The notes under the pieces are model-generated. The model worked only from the letters and a program-made list of their open reading frames with translations. It made no database searches and was not told the DNA's origin. The translations under genes and the position numbers were made by a program. Positions 52,946 through 62,185 of a stretch of 64,000 nt of DNA are shown here, in pieces. The stretch comes from Algoriphagus marinus (lineage in GTDB: Bacteria > Bacteroidota > Bacteroidia > Cytophagales > Cyclobacteriaceae): NCBI RefSeq assembly GCF_001936475.1, contig NZ_MSPQ01000005.1, positions 248,001 to 312,000 on the forward strand, given 5' to 3'. The first letter of the stretch is position 1. The number at the start of each line of letters is the position of its first letter.

Positions 52946-53872
52946 ATGAATATTTCACTAACTCAGCTCCGCGCACTTAAGGCTATTTCCACTCAAGAAA
53001 GCATTACTAGCGCTGCCAAGTCATTAAATATGACTCAGCCGGCAGTTTCCATCCAATTAAAAAATCTCCAAGAGCAATTCGAAGTACCGCTTACAGAGAT
53101 AATTGGAAAACGAATTCACATCACCGAATTCGGGCAAGAGTTAGTAGATATGGCAGATCGGATTTTTGATGAAGTAGATCAAATCGAGCAAAAAATGCTA
53201 GAACTGAAAGGGCTTCTTGCAGGAAAAATCCGAATATCCGCAGTTTCAACGGGTAAGTATATTATTCCCTATTTGATGGCGGACTTTATGAAACTCCACC
53301 CACATGTGGAGATTAGCTTGGAAGTATCCAACCGACACAGTGTCCTTGCCCATTTACAAGAAAACACCACGGATTTAGCCTTAATTTCTGTTTCCCCTCC
53401 CAATGATGTGGCATTTGATAGCATTACCTTAGAGGAAAATAAATGGTATTTGGCATGCGCCCCTGAACATGCGACAAAGTTTCAAGCAGAAATAGATACT
53501 AACAATTGGGAAAAAATTCCATTTATCCTTAGGGAAAAGGGCTCTGGAACTAGAGTGAAAATGGAAGAGTTTTTCAATGAGCGGGATATCAAAGTAGACA
53601 GCAAACTTGAACTTGCTACCAACGAAGCCGTGAAGCAAGCAGTTATGGCTGGATTGGGAGCGTCAATCCTTTCTAATTTTTCGATGAGTCAGGAAATCGA
53701 AGACAATAGAATCACACTTTTGAAATATCCGGACTTACCCATGAAGGCAATGTGGAAACTGATCTGGTTGAAGCAAAAAAAGCATTCCCCTGCTGTTTTG
53801 GCCTTTATTAGATGGATTTCCGAAAATAAAAAATCGGTGTTTCAAGCTCACTTCAACACATTTGACGAATAA
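52946..53872 (+). CDS. LysR-type regulator, likely of the SbtA-like transporter
   Basis: A 308-aa LysR regulator: the winged helix-turn-helix lies at residues 1-60 with SLTQLRALKAISTQESITSAAKS and the recognition helix MTQPAVSIQLKNL, followed by the substrate-binding domain (about 88-300). It resembles CbbR/CmpR-type regulators of carbon uptake. It is divergent from the SbtA-like gene, and LysR proteins usually control the divergent gene from the shared 86-bp gap, so it probably senses carbon supply; this is inference. The ATG at 52946 is chosen to begin just before the helix-turn-helix; an upstream ATG at 52922 adds eight residues. Confidence 0.88.
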   Translation: MNISLTQLRALKAISTQESITSAAKSLNMTQPAVSIQLKNLQEQFEVPLTEIIGKRIHITEFGQELVDMADRIFDEVDQIEQKMLELKGLLAGKIRISAVSTGKYIIPYLMADFMKLHPHVEISLEVSNRHSVLAHLQENTTDLALISVSPPNDVAFDSITLEENKWYLACAPEHATKFQAEIDTNNWEKIPFILREKGSGTRVKMEEFFNERDIKVDSKLELATNEAVKQAVMAGLGASILSNFSMSQEIEDNRITLLKYPDLPMKAMWKLIWLKQKKHSPAVLAFIRWISENKKSVFQAHFNTFDE

Positions 53873-53901
53873 GCCGAAATTAATCACTTGGTGAAAAGGT
53901 T

Positions 53902-53909
53902 TATATTTG
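53902..53909 (+). promoter_or_regulatory. Candidate -7 promoter element of fabD
   Basis: TATATTTG matches the TAnnTTTG consensus and lies 24 bp before the fabD ATG. A TTTG box at the right distance is missing, so the support is partial. Confidence 0.4.
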
Positions 53910-53933
53910 CGCCATAAACCAAAATTCAATTTG

Positions 53934-54809
53934 ATGAAGGCATTTGTTTTCCCGGGCCAAGGCGCCCAGTTTCCCGGTATGGGAAAAGCTCTTTATGAGG
54001 AAAATCCACAGGCAAAAGCATTATTTGAACAAGCCAATGAAATCCTTGGATTCAGAATCACTGATATCATGTTTGATGGTTCTGTTGAAGAGCTGAAACA
54101 GACTAAGGTTACCCAGCCTGCAATTTTTCTTCACTCTGTTATCCTGGCCAAGACCACTGCAGATTTTGCTCCAGACATGGTGGCAGGTCATTCATTAGGA
54201 GAATTTTCGGCCTTAGTTGCAAACGGTACTTTGGCTTTTGAAGATGGTTTAAAACTCGTGTATCAGAGAGCATTAGCTATGCAGGAGGCCTGCGAAATCA
54301 ACCCCTCTACCATGGCAGCAATTCTGGGACTGGCAGATGAAAAGGTAGAAGAAATTTGTGCATCAATAACAGATGAAATTGTCGTTCCTGCTAATTACAA
54401 TTGTCCAGGCCAATTAGTCATCTCAGGCTCAAATAAAGGTATAGAGATCGCTTGCCTCAAAATGAAAGAGGCTGGAGCAAAAAGAGCCCTTCCACTTCCG
54501 GTTGGGGGAGCATTTCATTCACCCTTGATGCAGCCAGCCGCAGAAAAATTAAAGGCAGCAATCGAATCTACGACTTTCAATACTCCGATTTGTCCAGTTT
54601 ATCAAAACGTGAGTACAACGGCTATCATTAATGTGGACGACATAAAAGCTAACCTTATTGCCCAACTGACAGCTCCTGTAAAATGGACTCAGTCTGTTCA
54701 AAATATGGTAAAAGATGGGGCCACACAATTTGTAGAATGTGGACCTGGAAAAGTCCTTCAAGGATTAGTTCAAAAAATCCATCCCGGAGCTGAAGTTTCC
54801 GGTCTTTAA
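53934..54809 (+). CDS. fabD: Malonyl CoA-acyl carrier protein transacylase
   Basis: FabD moves malonyl groups from CoA to acyl carrier protein in fatty-acid synthesis. The 291-aa protein has FVFPGQGAQFPGMGK at the start, the nucleophile Ser in AGHSLGEFSALV, an Arg in VYQRALAMQ, the catalytic His in VGGAFHSPLM and the ending ECGPGKVLQGLVQKI. Length is normal. The ATG at 53934 begins directly before the fold; a frame extension upstream (53907) has no features. It stands alone, preceded by a candidate -7 element and followed by a strong terminator. Confidence 0.96.
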   Translation: MKAFVFPGQGAQFPGMGKALYEENPQAKALFEQANEILGFRITDIMFDGSVEELKQTKVTQPAIFLHSVILAKTTADFAPDMVAGHSLGEFSALVANGTLAFEDGLKLVYQRALAMQEACEINPSTMAAILGLADEKVEEICASITDEIVVPANYNCPGQLVISGSNKGIEIACLKMKEAGAKRALPLPVGGAFHSPLMQPAAEKLKAAIESTTFNTPICPVYQNVSTTAIINVDDIKANLIAQLTAPVKWTQSVQNMVKDGATQFVECGPGKVLQGLVQKIHPGAEVSGL

Positions 54810-54815
54810 TTTTTG

Positions 54816-54842
54816 AAAGCCCGCCTCAAGCGGGCTTTTTTA
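54816..54842 (+). terminator. Terminator of fabD
   Basis: AAAGCCCGC (54816-54824) and GCGGGCTTT (54830-54838) form a perfect 9-bp stem with a CTCAA loop, followed by more T. It lies 6 bp after the fabD stop and meets the end of the convergent folK. Confidence 0.92.
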
Positions 54843-55328
54843 TTCAGGTTTAAAAATAAAAACCTTCGTCTCGTCATTGCATTCTTCCAATAATTCCAAA
54901 TGATTCTTTCCTAAAACAGGATGAATGAACTCAGGTAAAATCTCAACCAGTGGCACTAGTACAAATCTACGTTGGGCAATAAATGGATGTGGGATTTGAA
55001 GCAGAGAATTTGAAATCACACTTTGGTCAAAGTAGAGAATATCAATATCCATCGTTCGATCTCCCCAATGTTGGTTTCGCTTTCTTCCCAGATTGAACTC
55101 AATTTTTTGGATCAACTCCAAAAGCTGCTCAGGATTTAGATTCGTTTTCAGATGAACTACCTGATTGAGAAATGCTCCTTTTGCGACTCCACCCCAGGCT
55201 TCCGTTTCATAAACAGATGATTTGACCACGAATTCGCCGGCTTCTGCAAGTTCAAGAATAGCTTTTTCGAGCAAATTTTTACGATCTCCTCTATTTCCCC
55301 CCAAAATAATAACAACCTTACTGAACAT
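54840..55328 (-). CDS. folK: 2-amino-4-hydroxy-6-hydroxymethyldihydropteridine pyrophosphokinase
   Basis: HPPK transfers pyrophosphate from ATP to 6-hydroxymethyl-7,8-dihydropterin in folate synthesis. The 162-aa protein contains IILGGNRGDRKNLLEKAI at the start, the signature NLGRKRNQHWGDRTMDIDILYF with the metal-binding DxD and IPHPFIAQRRFVLVPL. All active-site parts are present and the length is normal. It is a single gene between convergent fabD and divergent sppA; the 70-bp gap to sppA must hold both promoters. Confidence 0.95.
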   Translation of the reverse strand: MFSKVVIILGGNRGDRKNLLEKAILELAEAGEFVVKSSVYETEAWGGVAKGAFLNQVVHLKTNLNPEQLLELIQKIEFNLGRKRNQHWGDRTMDIDILYFDQSVISNSLLQIPHPFIAQRRFVLVPLVEILPEFIHPVLGKNHLELLEECNDETKVFIFKPE

Positions 55329-55398
55329 TTTCTCCGTAGAATTCCTTTTGTAATCTCGGGCTAAAATAGGTTATTTTAGCACTCAAATAATTTAGCTT

Positions 55399-57168
55399 AT
55401 GAAATTCTTAGGAAATGTACTTGCTGTGATAGTAGGTCTTTTTGTTTTCAGCATTCTCAGTATTCTTGTCATGTTTGGCTTTATTGGGATCATTGCTTCT
55501 TCGGCAGGAGATTCAGAGGTCAAAGTGAAAGAAAACACAGTTCTCCACTTGAATCTTAACGGAAGAACTCTTGTCGAGCGGACGACAGAGGATAATCTTG
55601 ACCTTGGGTTCTTGGGAAATCCTTTCGGAGGAGATTCAAATGCTGGTTTGGTAAACTTGAAAAAAGCAATCGAGGAGGCTAAAACGAATGATAACATTAA
55701 AGGTATTTACCTTAACACAGGTTTGATAATAGCCGGTCAAGCAAATTTACTTGAGCTTAGAGAAGTATTGGAAGATTTCAAAAGCTCTGGCAAATTCATA
55801 ATTGCTTATGACGAAGCCTTATCCGAAGGTGGTTATTACCTTGCTTCAGTAGCTGATGAAGTCTATATGAATCCTATTGGAGGAGTTGATTTCAATGGTT
55901 TTGCTTCTGAGGGGATTTTCCTGAAAGGTTTTTTCGAAAAGGTAGGGATCAAACCTGAAGTATTCCGCGTGGGTGAATTTAAGAGTGCGGTTGAGCCCTA
56001 TATCTTGGATAAAATGAGCCCTGAAAACAGACTTCAAACGCAGTTTTTCTTGGATGATATCAACACCAATGCGTTGATGGATATCGCAGAGTCTAGGGGA
56101 ATCGCTTTCGACAGTTTGAAAAAAATCAATAACCTGATGTTGGTTAGAAAGCCAGCAGATGCTGTGACTTATGGTTTGATGACCGAGTTACTTTATGAGG
56201 ATCAAGTACATTCAAAATTGAAAGAAAAGCTTGGATTGGAAGAAGATGATGATATCTCAAGAATCAATGCAACGGATTTAGCATCTTCTGCTAAATCGAA
56301 AAATATTACTTCTTCTAATAGGATCGCAGTAATTATTGCAGAAGGAGAAATCGTCAGCGGGAAAGCAGCAGGCGTAATCAGCTCTGAGAAGTTTGCAGCA
56401 GAAATCCGAAAAGCGAGAAAAAATGAGAGTATCAAAGCTATCGTTCTGCGAGTAAATTCTCCGGGAGGATCAGTTGTAGCATCTGAAGTCATCTGGAGAG
56501 AAATGGCTGAAGCTAAAAAAGTGAAGCCGGTGATCGTATCTATGGGAGAAGTAGCTGCTTCTGGAGGATATTATATCGCCGCCCCAGCTGATACGATCGT
56601 AGCCCAACCAAATACAATCACAGGTTCAATTGGGATTTTCGGATTGATGTTCAACGTGCAGGAATTACTCAACGATAAACTCGGTATCACAACTGATGTA
56701 GTAACTACTGGCGAACTTTCTGACTTTATGAACGCAGGTAGATCACTGACTGAAGTAGAGCGGATGATCATTCAAAGCTCAGTAGAAGATGGCTATGAAA
56801 CGTTTATTTCTAGAGTGGCTGAAGGAAGAGGAATGAGTATCGAGGCGGTCAAAGAAGTCGCTTCTGGCAGAGTTTGGACTGGAAATCAAGCCAAAGAAAG
56901 AGGATTAGTGGATGTGCTTGGAGGATTAGATACTGCCATTGAGATTGCAGCAGGTAAGATTAATGCCGGCGATGATTATCGAGTAGTTTACTATCCTGAA
57001 GTAAAGCCTTGGTTTCAGATGATCATGGAGGATTTGGGTGAAAATGTGAAGGTTGGATTCTTGAAGCGCGAATTGAAAGAGAATTATCCACTTTACCAGC
57101 AGGTGGAAAAATTGAAAAACTACCAAGGAATTCAGGTACGAATGCCTCAGGATATTACCATAAAATAA
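55399..57168 (+). CDS. sppA: Signal peptide peptidase SppA, 67-kDa type
   Basis: SppA degrades cleaved signal peptides in the membrane. The 589-aa protein has an N-terminal membrane helix (about 5-30) and two tandem ClpP-like domains, as in the long E. coli-type enzyme. The general-base Lys is probably in VGEFKSAVEPYIL of the first domain; the nucleophile Ser is in AASGGYYIAAPADTIVA of the second, near NSPGGSVVASEVIW. The C-terminal part has SIEAVKEVASGRVWTG. Length is normal for the long form. It is divergent from folK and closed by a palindromic terminator. Confidence 0.94.
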   Translation: MKFLGNVLAVIVGLFVFSILSILVMFGFIGIIASSAGDSEVKVKENTVLHLNLNGRTLVERTTEDNLDLGFLGNPFGGDSNAGLVNLKKAIEEAKTNDNIKGIYLNTGLIIAGQANLLELREVLEDFKSSGKFIIAYDEALSEGGYYLASVADEVYMNPIGGVDFNGFASEGIFLKGFFEKVGIKPEVFRVGEFKSAVEPYILDKMSPENRLQTQFFLDDINTNALMDIAESRGIAFDSLKKINNLMLVRKPADAVTYGLMTELLYEDQVHSKLKEKLGLEEDDDISRINATDLASSAKSKNITSSNRIAVIIAEGEIVSGKAAGVISSEKFAAEIRKARKNESIKAIVLRVNSPGGSVVASEVIWREMAEAKKVKPVIVSMGEVAASGGYYIAAPADTIVAQPNTITGSIGIFGLMFNVQELLNDKLGITTDVVTTGELSDFMNAGRSLTEVERMIIQSSVEDGYETFISRVAEGRGMSIEAVKEVASGRVWTGNQAKERGLVDVLGGLDTAIEIAAGKINAGDDYRVVYYPEVKPWFQMIMEDLGENVKVGFLKRELKENYPLYQQVEKLKNYQGIQVRMPQDITIK

Positions 57169-57170
57169 AA

Positions 57171-57195
57171 AAAGCGGCCTAGGCCGCTTTTTTTA
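57171..57195 (+). terminator. Bidirectional terminator after sppA
   Basis: A perfect 20-bp palindrome (AAAGCGGCCT/AGGCCGCTTT, 57171-57190) is flanked by A on the left and T on the right, so it can end transcription of both sppA and the convergent flavin reductase gene. Confidence 0.9.
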
Positions 57196-58086
57196 TTGCT
57201 TTTGCAAAAGGATCAACCAAGCTTTTTCGATATCACCTTCTTCCAATTCAGTTTTGGCCGCAAGGTGAAGATGATCTAACCAGGATTCTGAATCATTTTT
57301 AAAACGAATCCGCATTTCTTGAATCATTTCAGTCTTTCCGAACTCTTCGATTTGAGCGGAATTTGGCAATTGCTCCACATTGCCCAATCTCCCTAAATTA
57401 TTCCCGGAAAGAATCGTGCTATTTCGAATTTCCTCCGGAATCTGATCTACTCCAATTCCAAGTGTCCGGATTGGCTTTGGGATTTTAAATAGCGAATCTC
57501 CACTTGCGCGGCTGTACCAATCTCCACCTAATCGTGCCACTGCATCAAGTTTGTTAGGATCAATGACTCCATGATCATCCATGATATCCTCATTGACATG
57601 TGCGACAAGCACCTCGCAAATCACCAAATTCCCCGATCCTCCTTGATTACCTAGCGGTTTCACCTCATTAACTTTGCATTCAAATGCAATATGGGCTTCT
57701 TTCACACGAGGAGGCTTTACTTCTAGAGACGAGACTGGGGTCAATCCCGCTTTTTCAAATTCACTCACTCCCTTGCCATATTCTGTACTCGCCAGAGACA
57801 TCTGTTCCACCAATCCATAATGCACTACATGGATGACCACTTCTGGTACTTCGAGCACATTTTCCAAAGTATGCTTTGTAGTATTATCTCTCACTCTTCT
57901 GGAAGGAGAAAAAATAAGAATCGCAGGATTAGTACTGAATAGATTGAAAAAACTGAAAGGGCTCAGGTTTACATTCCCTTCTTTATCAATGGTACTTGCA
58001 AAGGCAATGGGCCTCGGAGCTATACTTCCTTGCAGCAATCCATGGAATTCCTGAGTGGAAAGGTCTTTGGGATAAAAGGTTTTCAT
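57193..58086 (-). CDS. Flavin reductase family protein
   Basis: A 297-aa FMN-binding split-barrel protein of the flavin-reductase-like family. The FMN-binding region is SIAPRPIAFASTIDKEGNVNLSPFS and FSPSRRVRDNTTKHTLENV; HIAFECKVNEV lies in the core. Such proteins reduce free flavin with NAD(P)H or act as FMN-binding partners. The C-terminal 90 residues are an extra helical region not found in small members. The ATG at 58086 is chosen because it fits the family start MKTFYPKDLS; an upstream TTG would add ten residues. It faces the endonuclease-like gene across about 140 bp. Confidence 0.85.
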   Translation of the reverse strand: MKTFYPKDLSTQEFHGLLQGSIAPRPIAFASTIDKEGNVNLSPFSFFNLFSTNPAILIFSPSRRVRDNTTKHTLENVLEVPEVVIHVVHYGLVEQMSLASTEYGKGVSEFEKAGLTPVSSLEVKPPRVKEAHIAFECKVNEVKPLGNQGGSGNLVICEVLVAHVNEDIMDDHGVIDPNKLDAVARLGGDWYSRASGDSLFKIPKPIRTLGIGVDQIPEEIRNSTILSGNNLGRLGNVEQLPNSAQIEEFGKTEMIQEMRIRFKNDSESWLDHLHLAAKTELEEGDIEKAWLILLQKQ

Positions 58087-58225
58087 GTATTTAGTATTGT
58101 TCTTTAATTGCAACATTACAGTCCAACTGGGACTTTTTAGTCATCCTTGATTTTATTTGATGAAATTAAAACTCAATTTTAATTACTTAAACCAATTTAC
58201 CAGATTTAGTTTACCCCCTACACTT

Positions 58226-59074
58226 ATGAAAACATCTAAATCGTTTTATTTCAAGCTTTTACTTCTTGTTATTTTTATTTCTTCCAGTTCCTTCGTTTTA
58301 GCACAAAGCCACAACATCGCGACATTCAACATTCGCTGGGACAATCCAAATGATACAGGAAATCTATGGAAGGACAGACTTCCACATGTGGTTGCTCTGG
58401 TTCAATTTCACAAAATCGACCTACTCGGCGTTCAGGAAGCTCTTCAGCAACAACTTTTGCAAATGAGCGAAGGTTTGGGCTACGAGTATATCGGTGTCGG
58501 AAGAGATGACGGGAAAAACAAAGGGGAGTTTTCAGCGATTCTCTACAATTCAAAAAAGTACCAATTATTAGATCAAGGCACTTTTTGGCTCTCCCCAACT
58601 CCTGAAAAGCCTAGTAAAGGTTGGGATGCAGCGCTAAACAGGGTCTCAACTTACGGGAAGTTTGCTGATCTGAACGGGACTGAATTCTACGTATTCAACA
58701 TCCACTACGATCATATCGGGCAACAGGCCAGGGAAGAAAGTAGCAAACTGGTGTTGGCACAAATCGAAAAAATAAACATCGAAAAACTACCGGTAATTTG
58801 GATGGGTGATTTCAATGTAACTTCGGAAAACCCTGCCTATACGGTGATCACAGCCCAACCGCAATGGAAAGATGCCCGATTAATTTCTGATCTATCCTAT
58901 GGCCCGGCTGGGACCTTTACCGGATTCGACTGGGAAAAATTACCTGATGGTATCATTGATCATATTTTTGTTTCGGGCCCGATTCAAGTACTACGCCACG
59001 GAATCCTAACTGACAACTATGGTAAAAAATATCCCTCAGATCATTTTCCTGTAATGGTAGAAGTTGAGTTTTGA
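58226..59074 (+). CDS. Secreted endonuclease/exonuclease/phosphatase family protein
   Basis: A 282-aa exported member of the EEP superfamily, with a signal peptide (MKTSKSFYFKLLLLVIFISSSSFVLAQ, cut after AQ). The active-site parts are all visible: IATFNIRWDN (Asn), LLGVQEAL (metal Glu), HYDHIG (His), MGDFNVTSENPA (Asp-x-Asn), DHIFVSG and the final SDHFPVMVEV (Asp-His). Members of this subfamily in Bacteroidota act on phosphodiesters or sugar phosphates outside the cytoplasm; the true substrate is unknown. The ATG at 58226 is chosen for the signal peptide. A terminator follows. Confidence 0.88.
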   Translation: MKTSKSFYFKLLLLVIFISSSSFVLAQSHNIATFNIRWDNPNDTGNLWKDRLPHVVALVQFHKIDLLGVQEALQQQLLQMSEGLGYEYIGVGRDDGKNKGEFSAILYNSKKYQLLDQGTFWLSPTPEKPSKGWDAALNRVSTYGKFADLNGTEFYVFNIHYDHIGQQAREESSKLVLAQIEKINIEKLPVIWMGDFNVTSENPAYTVITAQPQWKDARLISDLSYGPAGTFTGFDWEKLPDGIIDHIFVSGPIQVLRHGILTDNYGKKYPSDHFPVMVEVEF

Positions 59075-59109
59075 TAAATAGTTGAAGGATATAGACAGAA
59101 CTAATGCTA

Positions 59110-59145
59110 AAAAGGGCTATTCCGAGAAATCGAAATAGCCCTTTT
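59110..59145 (+). terminator. Terminator between the nuclease-like gene and pgk
   Basis: AAAAGGGCTATT (59110-59121) and AATAGCCCTTTT (59134-59145) form a perfect 12-bp stem with a 12-nt loop, and both flanks fit a bidirectional terminator for the convergent genes. Confidence 0.85.
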
Positions 59146-59164
59146 CAATAAATAAATTTTCCTG

Positions 59165-60364
59165 TTAAGGCTCAAGAGCTGCCACACCAGGAAGAATTTT
59201 TCCCTCCATATACTCTAGCAAAGCCCCTCCACCTGTAGAGACGAAAGAAACATCATCTCCATAACCGAACTTGTTTACAGCAGCTGCAGAATCTCCACCA
59301 CCTATGAGCGAATAAGCACCAGCTTTGGTAGCAGCCACCACTGCTTCCGCTATGGCTTTTGTTCCTTTATCAAATGATTCCATTTCAAATACTCCCATTG
59401 GGCCATTCCAAAGAATTGTTTTGGATTTAAGAATCGTAGCTGCGAAGACTTCTCTGGTTTTTGGTCCTATATCCAAACCCATCCAGCCATCAGGAATCTG
59501 ACCCTTGTCCGCCAATCCTTGTTCGGCATCATTGGCAAAAGCTTTAGAAATAACAGTATCCTCTGGGAGAATTAAATTAACTCCTTTTGCCTTTGCCTTT
59601 TCCATCAAATCAAGCACAAAATCCAACTTATCTTCTTCCAATAGTGAATTCCCTATAGTTCCTCCAAGCGCTTTCGCAAAAGTATACGACATCCCACCCC
59701 CGATGATCAGGTTATCCACCTTATCCAACAATCGCTCGATGATCAAAATTTTATCCGCAATCTTCGCTCCTCCCATGATGGCAGTATAGGGTCTCTCAGG
59801 TTTTTCGAGGACTTTATCTGCATTTTTCAACTCAGAAGTCATCAAATAACCAGACACTTTATCGAAGAAAAACTCTGCAATAACTGAAGTGGAAGCATGG
59901 GCTCGATGAGCTGTACCGAAGGCATCATTTACATAGATTTCGCCAAGTCTAGAAAGTTTTTTCGCAAAGTCTCTATCTCCCTTTTCTTCCTCCTTGTGAA
60001 ATCTCAGGTTTTCCAAAAGTAGTACCTCACCAGGTTTCAATTCTTCAGCGATGAGTTCCGCTTCTGTACCAATGCAATCTTGAGCAAATTTAACCGGCCG
60101 ACCTAATGCTTTTTCAAGCGTTAAGACGATATGCCGAAGTGAATAATTATCATCAAAAGTGCCTTTTGGTCTACCCAAATGAGACATCAATATTGCTGAC
60201 CCGCCATCATTCAGAATCTTTTCAATCGTAGGAATCGCAGCTTGGATTCTTGTATCATCTGTGACATTAAAGTCCTTATCCAATGGAACATTGAAGTCCA
60301 CTCTAACCAGTGCTTTTTTCCCTTCAAAGCTCAGATTATCTACAGTTTTAATTCTTAGATTCAT
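59165..60364 (-). CDS. pgk: Phosphoglycerate kinase
   Basis: Pgk transfers phosphate from 1,3-bisphosphoglycerate to ADP in glycolysis. The 399-aa protein has the N-terminal substrate-binding motifs [12 protein letters not shown] and [21 protein letters not shown], the hinge and [10 protein letters not shown], and the C-terminal nucleotide site with [17 protein letters not shown] and [14 protein letters not shown]. Length and order are normal. The ATG at 60364 is chosen because the protein begins [11 protein letters not shown]; the extra 20 in-frame codons upstream show no homology. It is monocistronic, with about 100 bp before it. Confidence 0.97.
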   Translation of the reverse strand: MNLRIKTVDNLSFEGKKALVRVDFNVPLDKDFNVTDDTRIQAAIPTIEKILNDGGSAILMSHLGRPKGTFDDNYSLRHIVLTLEKALGRPVKFAQDCIGTEAELIAEELKPGEVLLLENLRFHKEEEKGDRDFAKKLSRLGEIYVNDAFGTAHRAHASTSVIAEFFFDKVSGYLMTSELKNADKVLEKPERPYTAIMGGAKIADKILIIERLLDKVDNLIIGGGMSYTFAKALGGTIGNSLLEEDKLDFVLDLMEKAKAKGVNLILPEDTVISKAFANDAEQGLADKGQIPDGWMGLDIGPKTREVFAATILKSKTILWNGPMGVFEMESFDKGTKAIAEAVVAATKAGAYSLIGGGDSAAAVNKFGYGDDVSFVSTGGGALLEYMEGKILPGVAALEP

Positions 60365-60466
60365 AAATAGGATATGTAAGTTTTTATAAAAATACTGTTG
60401 TGAATTTATCAAAGATTGAGACAAAAATCGACTTTTTACCTAGATCAATTTCCAACTAGTATCACA

Positions 60467-61432
60467 TTAGCTCTTAACAGAGGCCCGATTAAGTCTATCA
60501 TTTATCGCTTTCCCAAGTCCAAAATCCGGCATTAATTCCGCTAAAATAACCTCCACTTTTAGCTCATCAAGCTTTCTCATATGGGAAAATAAATTTGCCG
60601 CAGCCTCCTTCAGATCTCCTTTTTCACTAAGTATCAGTTGTTTGGAATTTGAAACAGATTCCCAATTTTTACAAAAAGACAAAACAGCAAAAGGAACTCC
60701 AATCTGGATATATTGGGGAATTAACTCCTCCAGATTTCCCAAAACAAAAGGTGTACTTGGTGCATAATGACTTTCCAAAAGTCCAGGCGCCTGAGGATTA
60801 GATGAGCTATGATCTTTTATCGAAACTTTTCCCACCACCGCTTCGATTACATCAATCTCCAGCCCCCCTAATCGGTAAACCGTAATTTTATCATCTTCCA
60901 ATCCAACAATCGTGCTTTCCAATCCTACTTCGCAAGGTCCACCATCCAAAATCAATGGGATTTTATCCCCCAAATGAGCGGCTACGTGCACCGGAAGTGT
61001 TGGACTGATATAGCCAAAAGGATTTGCGCTTGGCGCTGCCAAGGGAAAATCTAGCGAAGTCAGCAATTCTAAAGTTAAGGGATGATTTGGAACGCGTATG
61101 GCAACACGATCCAATCCTGAAGTCACCAAATCAGGAATCTGACTTGATTTTGGCAACAATAATGTCAAAGGGCCTGGCCAAAATACCTCAGCTAATTTTC
61201 GCAGTGGGGCAGGAAAATCGGTGACATAAGTTTCAACTTTAGAAAGATCCGAAACATGAATAATCAAAGGATCAAAACTCGGCCTTTTCTTGGTTTCAAA
61301 AATGGATGCTACAGCCAATGGATTCAATGCGTTTCCTGCAAGACCATAAACGGTCTCTGTCGGTATAGCCACTAATTTTGCTTCTTCCAAAAGCCTTTTG
61401 GCAAGCCTCAAATCTTTTGAAATTTCAGCCAT
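60467..61432 (-). CDS. L-threonylcarbamoyladenylate synthase (Sua5/YwlC type)
   Basis: This enzyme makes threonylcarbamoyl-AMP for the t6A37 modification of tRNAs. The 321-aa protein is the two-domain Sua5/YwlC form: an N-terminal YrdC domain (about 1-205; VAIPTETVYGLAGNA, TKKRPSFDPLIIHV, APSANPFGYISPT and LDGGPCEVGLESTIVG) and a C-terminal Sua5 domain (about 215-320; PGLLESHYAPSTPF and FGLGKAINDRLNRAS). No part is missing. Its start is 3 bp after the stop of the TPR lipoprotein gene, so the two are co-transcribed. Confidence 0.94.
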   Translation of the reverse strand: MAEISKDLRLAKRLLEEAKLVAIPTETVYGLAGNALNPLAVASIFETKKRPSFDPLIIHVSDLSKVETYVTDFPAPLRKLAEVFWPGPLTLLLPKSSQIPDLVTSGLDRVAIRVPNHPLTLELLTSLDFPLAAPSANPFGYISPTLPVHVAAHLGDKIPLILDGGPCEVGLESTIVGLEDDKITVYRLGGLEIDVIEAVVGKVSIKDHSSSNPQAPGLLESHYAPSTPFVLGNLEELIPQYIQIGVPFAVLSFCKNWESVSNSKQLILSEKGDLKEAAANLFSHMRKLDELKVEVILAELMPDFGLGKAINDRLNRASVKS

Positions 61433-61435
61433 TTT

Positions 61436-62143
61436 TTAGTCGCAAAAATCTTCAATCCAAGTTTTCGCCTCTTCATACCCTAATGAATAGGCCATCTTCA
61501 GATCTGCACAACCTTCTTCTTTCTGTTCTAAAGCACTCATTCGAGTTACACCTAACAGGTAATAAGCAGCAGCATTTTTTCCATCCAAATTAACAGCGTT
61601 GGTAAGTGATTCCAGGGCTCCGGCAGGATCATTATTCCCTAGCTGAGCTTTGCCTCGATTGAAAAAAACCAATGCCTGGTTTGGGTTCACCTGTAGCGCT
61701 GCATCAAAATCCAGTAGCGCATCCTCGTATTCCTCCATCCCGAGCAATGCCAGACCACGATTGTAGTAAATATCAGTTTGATTAGGATCGAGGCGATTAG
61801 CCATATTGTAATCGGATACCGCCTCCTTAAAATTCTCTAATTCCAGATTAGAGTTGCCCCGGTTAAACCAAGGCTTGTATGATGAAGAATCTGATTTGAT
61901 AGCACTTGTAAAAACTGGGATCGCTTCTTTGAAATCCCCAAGTTGAAAAAGCGCAACTCCTTTTGCATTCAAGGCTTGACTATTTGTGGGGTTTTTCTCC
62001 AATAATTGATCGAAATAGGTAACAGCCTCCTTCCAAGACTGAGTATCCATTTTCTCCATTCCAGCGATCATCAATTCTTCTTCACTAGGACTACAACTTA
62101 CCAGCGCAATCAATGTCACGGCTATAAATAAAAGCTTTTTCAC
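61436..62143 (-). CDS. Tetratricopeptide repeat lipoprotein
   Basis: A 235-aa exported protein. A lipoprotein signal (lipobox LVSC at about residues 15-18) is followed by five or six tetratricopeptide repeats of 34 residues (for example SQALNAKGVALFQLGDFKEA, PWFNRGNSNLELENFKEAV, IYYNRGLALLGMEEYEDALL). TPR arrays mediate protein contacts, here on the periplasmic side of a membrane. The start codon is GTG. It lies 42 bp after the thioesterase gene and 3 bp before the Sua5 gene, in a minus-strand cluster of small housekeeping genes. Confidence 0.85.
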   Translation of the reverse strand: MKKLLFIAVTLIALVSCSPSEEELMIAGMEKMDTQSWKEAVTYFDQLLEKNPTNSQALNAKGVALFQLGDFKEAIPVFTSAIKSDSSSYKPWFNRGNSNLELENFKEAVSDYNMANRLDPNQTDIYYNRGLALLGMEEYEDALLDFDAALQVNPNQALVFFNRGKAQLGNNDPAGALESLTNAVNLDGKNAAAYYLLGVTRMSALEQKEEGCADLKMAYSLGYEEAKTWIEDFCD

Positions 62144-62185
62144 AGAATAAAATTTTGGGCAAAGATAGGGGTTAGACTAATTAGA

